A stretch of DNA of 64,000 bases. Origin: Candidatus Thiothrix putei (GTDB taxonomy: Bacteria > Pseudomonadota > Gammaproteobacteria > Thiotrichales > Thiotrichaceae). The DNA lies in assembly GCA_029972225.1 (NCBI GenBank), contig CP124756.1, positions 3,702,001-3,766,000 on the forward strand, given 5' to 3'. The notes below the pieces were generated by a model, which saw nothing but the letters and a program-made list of their open reading frames with translations, was not told the origin of the DNA and did not search any database. Of this stretch, positions 60,811 through 64,000 are shown piece after piece (position 1 is the stretch's first letter; each line of letters begins with the position of its first letter). The position numbers were made by a program, and so were the translations under genes.

Positions 60811-62358
60811 CTATCCTCCAAACTGAAGGAAAAACGGCACAAACAAGGCTTTTACTTGCTTGGTTCGCGCCACAATCGCAGCGGAATCATTCGCAGTCAA
60901 GGCGGCGGCTAAGGCTTCCAGATTGTTGGTTTGTGCCGTCAGGGAAGTATTCAACGCTGCCTGTTTTTCGGCACTGAACGCGTAGAGCGTTGGGTCAAGC
61001 TGTTGCACGGCTGTGACCATTTTTGGCATTTCAGCCTGCAAGACTGGCAAGGTTTGCGCAATAATCGCGGTGATTTCAGCGGTCAATTGGCTGCCATCCG
61101 CCACATTCTTCACCGCTGTCAATGCAGGCTCAAAACCGTGATGGTAACGGGTAATCGGATCCATCACCCACGCATAATTTTCCAAGGTGCGCAGTACCAG
61201 CAATTGCATCCGAATATCTTCCAGCGGTTCGTGCGCGGGCGTGATGTCGGTGGGGAAATCACCTGCTGCCAAGGCTGCCTCCAACGCGGCTTTTGAGGTG
61301 GCAATGTTGGTGTTGATGGCGCTGAAATACGTTGTCCAATTCAGCGGGGTTTGCAAGGTCACGGGATAACGGCTGGGCGTGGTGGCTGAACCCAGCACAT
61401 TCCAACGGGTTTCCAAGGCGGTTAACGCGGTTTGGGCGGCTTGCACATTTTCAAAGGTGGCGGCGGTGTTATTGCTGGCAAACAAAGCAGGGATGTAGGC
61501 TTGATCAAACGCGCCCCATTGCGGCGCGGAAGGGCTGAGAAAATCTCCATACGCGAGAAACAATTTCACAAACAACGGCTTCACTTTGTTCGCGGCGGCT
61601 AGGATAGCGGCATTATCATTGAGCAAGAGCGCGTCTTGCAGCGCCGTATTATTTTGCTTGGAAGCGCTTATAGCGGCTTGTATCCCTTGGGTTTTTGCGG
61701 GGGAAAAACCGAACAGCTCACTGTCAATCTTACGGGCTGCCAAGGTGTTAAAGGCGCTGATGTAGTTGGCAAGTTGCACGGTCAAATCGGCTTTGTGTTG
61801 CTGTGTCAGCAAGGCGGGCGTGGTTGCCCCCGTGAAAGCGGCGATCACATCGCCCATGCTCCGATGCGCCAAGGTCAGGGTATCCATCACATCGTCAACA
61901 CCATTATCACGGCGCATTTGCAGCATAACGGTGCGGATGTCTTCGAGATGTTCGTGGGCAGCACTCAAATCGGCGGGGTACGCGCTGACTTGATCCAACG
62001 TATTTTTAGCTGCCAGCAGATGGGTATCCACCGCCGGTTTGGCAGTGGTTGCGGGTGGAAACGTGGCGGTACTGTTAACCACGAAGGCTTGCCAGCGACT
62101 ATCCAAACGGCTCAGGGCGGCTTTGCCTGCGGCGGCAATCGGCTGGGGGGCAGCCGTGTTATTGGTGTAAAACAAGGCAGGCACGTAAGCACGGCTGACT
62201 TGCGCCATTTCCGCTGTCAAGGCGGGGGTCATGCTTGTCGTGGGGGTGCTGCTCAGTGTGGTGGTATCAGTGGCGAGGTTGGCGGGGCTGTCTGAATTGT
62301 TGCAAGCAAACAGGCTCAAGGTCGCCAATAAGGTCGGGAAAACAATACGGTATTGCAT
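60811..62358 (-). CDS. Lipoprotein with two homologous helical halves
   Basis: 515 residues from the ATG at 62358. Lipobox SLFAC (Cys19) followed by a Thr/Ser-rich linker. The mature protein has two related halves: AYVPALFYTNN / AYIPALFASNN, AAHEHLEDIRTVMLQMR / PAHEPLEDIRMQLLVLR and KPLFVKLFLAYGDF / KALFVPFFLQFGG recur at equivalent places about 230 residues apart. Each half is predicted helical, with a conserved His-Glu pair in AHExLEDIR that could hold a metal or heme. I cannot name the family. It lies upstream of the lipoprotein/hydrogenase-like genes on the same strand. Confidence 0.75.
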   Translation of the reverse strand: MQYRIVFPTLLATLSLFACNNSDSPANLATDTTTLSSTPTTSMTPALTAEMAQVSRAYVPALFYTNNTAAPQPIAAAGKAALSRLDSRWQAFVVNSTATFPPATTAKPAVDTHLLAAKNTLDQVSAYPADLSAAHEHLEDIRTVMLQMRRDNGVDDVMDTLTLAHRSMGDVIAAFTGATTPALLTQQHKADLTVQLANYISAFNTLAARKIDSELFGFSPAKTQGIQAAISASKQNNTALQDALLLNDNAAILAAANKVKPLFVKLFLAYGDFLSPSAPQWGAFDQAYIPALFASNNTAATFENVQAAQTALTALETRWNVLGSATTPSRYPVTLQTPLNWTTYFSAINTNIATSKAALEAALAAGDFPTDITPAHEPLEDIRMQLLVLRTLENYAWVMDPITRYHHGFEPALTAVKNVADGSQLTAEITAIIAQTLPVLQAEMPKMVTAVQQLDPTLYAFSAEKQAALNTSLTAQTNNLEALAAALTANDSAAIVARTKQVKALFVPFFLQFGG

Positions 62359-62367
62359 AGCGGTCAC

Positions 62368-62682
62368 TCCATCCTAGTAAACATTATCTTTATTAAAAAA
62401 TGCAAACCGTCTAAGTGTAGCCACAATAAACAATGGTAACACGATATTTTCACCTAAAAATACGGCATTAAGACATTTGTCCGATGCTTCTTATTCCATA
62501 GCACAACGCCATGAAAAATCCAAATTAATCAAAGCCACATCAATGAAATTAAGAATATTATAATTTAATAACTAATTAATATAAATTAAAAATCAAATTT
62601 ATTATTGCTATTTTTTAAAACTCAATCTAACATCTTGCTATATTAAATTTACAAATGAAGACCGTTTAGGAGATCCCACGTT
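62368..62682. other. AT-rich divergent control region
   Basis: 315 bases without a gene, between the leftward lipoprotein and the rightward DUF302 gene. 62510-62660 is extremely A+T rich with runs of TTAAT and AATTAAT, which could bind nucleoid proteins or regulators. TATATT near 62639 may be the -10 of the DUF302 gene, and AGGAG at about 62669 is its ribosome binding site. Confidence 0.5.
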
Positions 62683-63195
62683 ATGCTAAAAAAAGTTATC
62701 ACCCTGTTTGCCCCCATCGCCCTCGCCAGCATGGTTGCTTTTTCATCCGTTCAGGCATCCCCGACCCCTGATGCTTCAGGGATGTTCCTAGAAGACACGT
62801 CTCCTGCTAAAGGGCAGGCTGCTTTTGTCAATGCCATCAAGCTATTCAAGGAAGAAGTGACTGCGGCGGGCTGGTCATTACTCGGCACGGATAACGTCGC
62901 GGGTATTCTCTCCGAACGCGGTTTTACGGTTCAGCCCGTCATGGTGTTTTCCGTTTGTAGCGGCAAATACAGCTCTAAACTGCTGGCAAAAGACGAAACC
63001 CGTTTTGTCGCATCCATGATCCCTTGCCGGGTCGCCATTTACATGAAATCCGATGGCTCGGTGGTCATTTCACGCATGAATTCCGTCGGTATGGCACAAA
63101 TGATCGGTGGCGAAGCGGGCAGTGTCATTCAGCAATCCGGCTCCGACATGGAAGGTATTATTGCCAAAACCATGAGCCGTTTAAGTGCCAACTAA
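62683..63195 (+). CDS. Secreted DUF302-family protein
   Basis: 170 residues. Sec signal peptide cleaved after VQA. The DUF302 core reads GWSLLGTDNVAGILSERGF, VMVFSVCSGKYSSKLLAKDE, RFVASMIPCRVAIY and VVISRMNSVGMAQMIGG. Two conserved cysteines (in VCSGKYS and IPCRVA) may form a disulfide or bind a metal. The family fold is known, but its biochemical role is not established. Eleven bases separate it from a lipoprotein paralogue. Confidence 0.85.
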   Translation: MLKKVITLFAPIALASMVAFSSVQASPTPDASGMFLEDTSPAKGQAAFVNAIKLFKEEVTAAGWSLLGTDNVAGILSERGFTVQPVMVFSVCSGKYSSKLLAKDETRFVASMIPCRVAIYMKSDGSVVISRMNSVGMAQMIGGEAGSVIQQSGSDMEGIIAKTMSRLSAN

Positions 63196-63206
63196 CAGGG
63201 GGCAGT

Positions 63207-63719
63207 ATGGTTGTGAAAACCTTGGCAGCTATCCTCCTGACGGTGGCGAGTTTGCATTTGGCTGGATGCGGCAACGATGACACCAGTACGCCGCTAACCA
63301 CGCCGACAAACAGCGCCGCCTTGTTTCTGGAGGACACCAGCCCCAAAAACCTGACAGCAACCAGTGCCGCTTTTCAGGCAGCAGCAGTGGCTAATGGTTG
63401 GAGCATTCTTGGCATGGACAATATCGGCGAGATCTTGGCAGAACGTGGTTACAGTGTTGCGCCAGTGCTGGTATTCCAAGCCTGTAGTGGCAAATACAGC
63501 TCCAAACTGTTGGGCAGCGATGACACCCGTTTTGTCGCCTCCATGATCCCCTGCCGCGTCGCCCTGTACCAAAAAAGCACAGGTGAAGTCATTATTTCCC
63601 GCATGAATTCCATCAGCATGGGGGACAAGATCGGTGGGGAAGCGGGCAGTGTCATGAAACAATCAGGGCAGGATATGGAAACCATCATCCAAAACACCCT
63701 GAGCAAGCTCAAATCCTGA
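63207..63719 (+). CDS. DUF302-family lipoprotein
   Basis: 170 residues from the ATG at 63207 with AGGGGG upstream; the longer frame that starts at 63024 lies within the previous gene. Lipobox LAGC. The mature domain closely matches its neighbour (CSGKYSSKLLGSDDTRFVAS, IPCRVALY, ISRMNSISMG), so the pair arose by duplication and differs in anchoring, one soluble and one lipid-tethered. Confidence 0.87.
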   Translation: MVVKTLAAILLTVASLHLAGCGNDDTSTPLTTPTNSAALFLEDTSPKNLTATSAAFQAAAVANGWSILGMDNIGEILAERGYSVAPVLVFQACSGKYSSKLLGSDDTRFVASMIPCRVALYQKSTGEVIISRMNSISMGDKIGGEAGSVMKQSGQDMETIIQNTLSKLKS

Positions 63720-63727
63720 AACAAACT

Positions 63728-63758
63728 GCCTGCTACCGGTATTGCGCCGGTAGCAGGC
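63728..63758. terminator. Bidirectional hairpin between convergent genes
   Basis: A perfect 12-bp stem GCCTGCTACCGG/CCGGTAGCAGGC with a seven-base loop, placed in the 46-base gap between the DUF302 lipoprotein and the convergent DUF2202-like gene. No T-run, so termination strength is uncertain. Confidence 0.65.
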
Positions 63759-63765
63759 GCATGAC

Positions 63766-64000
63766 TTACATCCCTCGACCTTGCCCTCTACCTTGTCCAC
63801 GCCCATTACCAGCGCCTTGTCCGCCACCACCTTGCCCACGCTCATTCGGGCTGTTAACGATGGCATCGACTTCCGCTTGTGGCATGGTTTGCGCCACATA
63901 CGCGATACCTTGGCTTTGAATCTGCCCAACAAACGCCCGCAGGTGATTACGTGACGCTCGCAGCAAACTGTCGTAAGTGTTGAGAAGATCGGGGCGGGTG
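63766..64000 (-). CDS. DUF2202-like protein, C-terminal part (partial)
   Basis: The frame is open from the right edge to a stop at 63766-63768, giving about 77 residues. TRPDLLNTYDSLLRASRNHL followed by RAFVGQI is the conserved end of DUF2202 proteins, which have a ferritin-like helical bundle. The tail is a Gly/Gln/Arg-rich low-complexity stretch (GQGRGQGRGM). The first part lies outside the window. Confidence 0.72.
   Translation of the reverse strand, partial: TRPDLLNTYDSLLRASRNHLRAFVGQIQSQGIAYVAQTMPQAEVDAIVNSPNERGQGGGGQGAGNGRGQGRGQGRGM

Noticed and set aside
61636..62295. A 219-residue Gly-rich rightward frame opposite the two-half lipoprotein
   Set aside because: Its length follows from Ala/Thr-rich codons on the other strand. 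It has no signal, motif or ribosome binding site.
63024..63719. A long start for the second DUF302 protein
   Set aside because: The extension overlaps the first DUF302 gene in another frame and encodes no conserved sequence. The ATG at 63207 has a ribosome binding site and a lipoprotein signal.

Overview
The window looks like the chromosome of a gammaproteobacterium. The gene content (rplM-rpsI, dusA, argS, mutM, rsuA, pilU, a type II secretion locus, PII-like genes beside DUF1538, DUF302 proteins, an NiFe-hydrogenase small subunit, a Gram-negative porin) and the moderate G+C suggest a sulfur-oxidising member of the Thiotrichales such as Thiothrix. That genus-level call is inference from recall of similar proteins, not from a search.

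Layout. 1-841 is the tail of an RND efflux permease. 1.0-5.0 kb is one very long surface lipoprotein gene preceded by five ACAGC units, which put it out of frame with the nearest upstream ATG: a likely phase-variation switch. 5.1-8.1 kb is a toxin-antitoxin (TA) graveyard and cassette array: an intact higBA-like pair, two BrnA-like antitoxins, a frameshifted brnT, a headless PIN toxin, an internally deleted higB, a truncated XRE antitoxin and the tail of a PD-(D/E)XK nuclease. These are punctuated by copies of one terminator-bearing repeat. 8.2-21.2 kb is mostly housekeeping (tpx, metY, mutM, dusA, tRNA-Asn, argS, pilU, rsuA). It also holds a chorismatase-like gene and a tightly coupled DUF1538-PII-PII operon.

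21.2-26.9 kb holds a CAP-domain lipoprotein with nearly identical C-terminal repeats. An IS30-type element follows, cut by an ISKra4-type element whose other side abuts only the tail of an ammonium transporter gene. 27.0-34.4 kb has a 1287-residue FAD/Fe-S dehydrogenase, a VapBC-type module with a Cys-rich partner, a major porin and rplM-rpsI. 34.7-44.8 kb is a leftward surface-polysaccharide cluster: glycosyltransferases, a HAD-type protein, a methyltransferase, an LpxL-like acyltransferase, an ABC exporter with a Wzt-type C-terminal domain, and a PpiC-type isomerase. 46.6-51.7 kb encodes type II secretion L, M, C/N-like and D proteins plus a coupled lipoprotein.

52.2-55.7 kb is a heme-binding EB_dh protein, a hybrid sensor kinase and an Hpt protein in one rightward unit. 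A pristine IS1595-type element with target duplication follows. 57.1-62.4 kb is the most unusual region. A Tat-exported NiFe-hydrogenase small subunit carries a C-terminal cytochrome c domain in place of the usual membrane helix. It has no large subunit in the window, and it lies 13 bp upstream of a response regulator/histidine kinase pair, behind two unrecognised lipoproteins, all on one strand. The window ends with two DUF302 paralogues and the C-terminus of a DUF2202-like protein. Several palindromic repeats sit inside reading frames (argS, a glycosyltransferase, the HAD-type protein), so repeat invasion of coding sequence recurs here.
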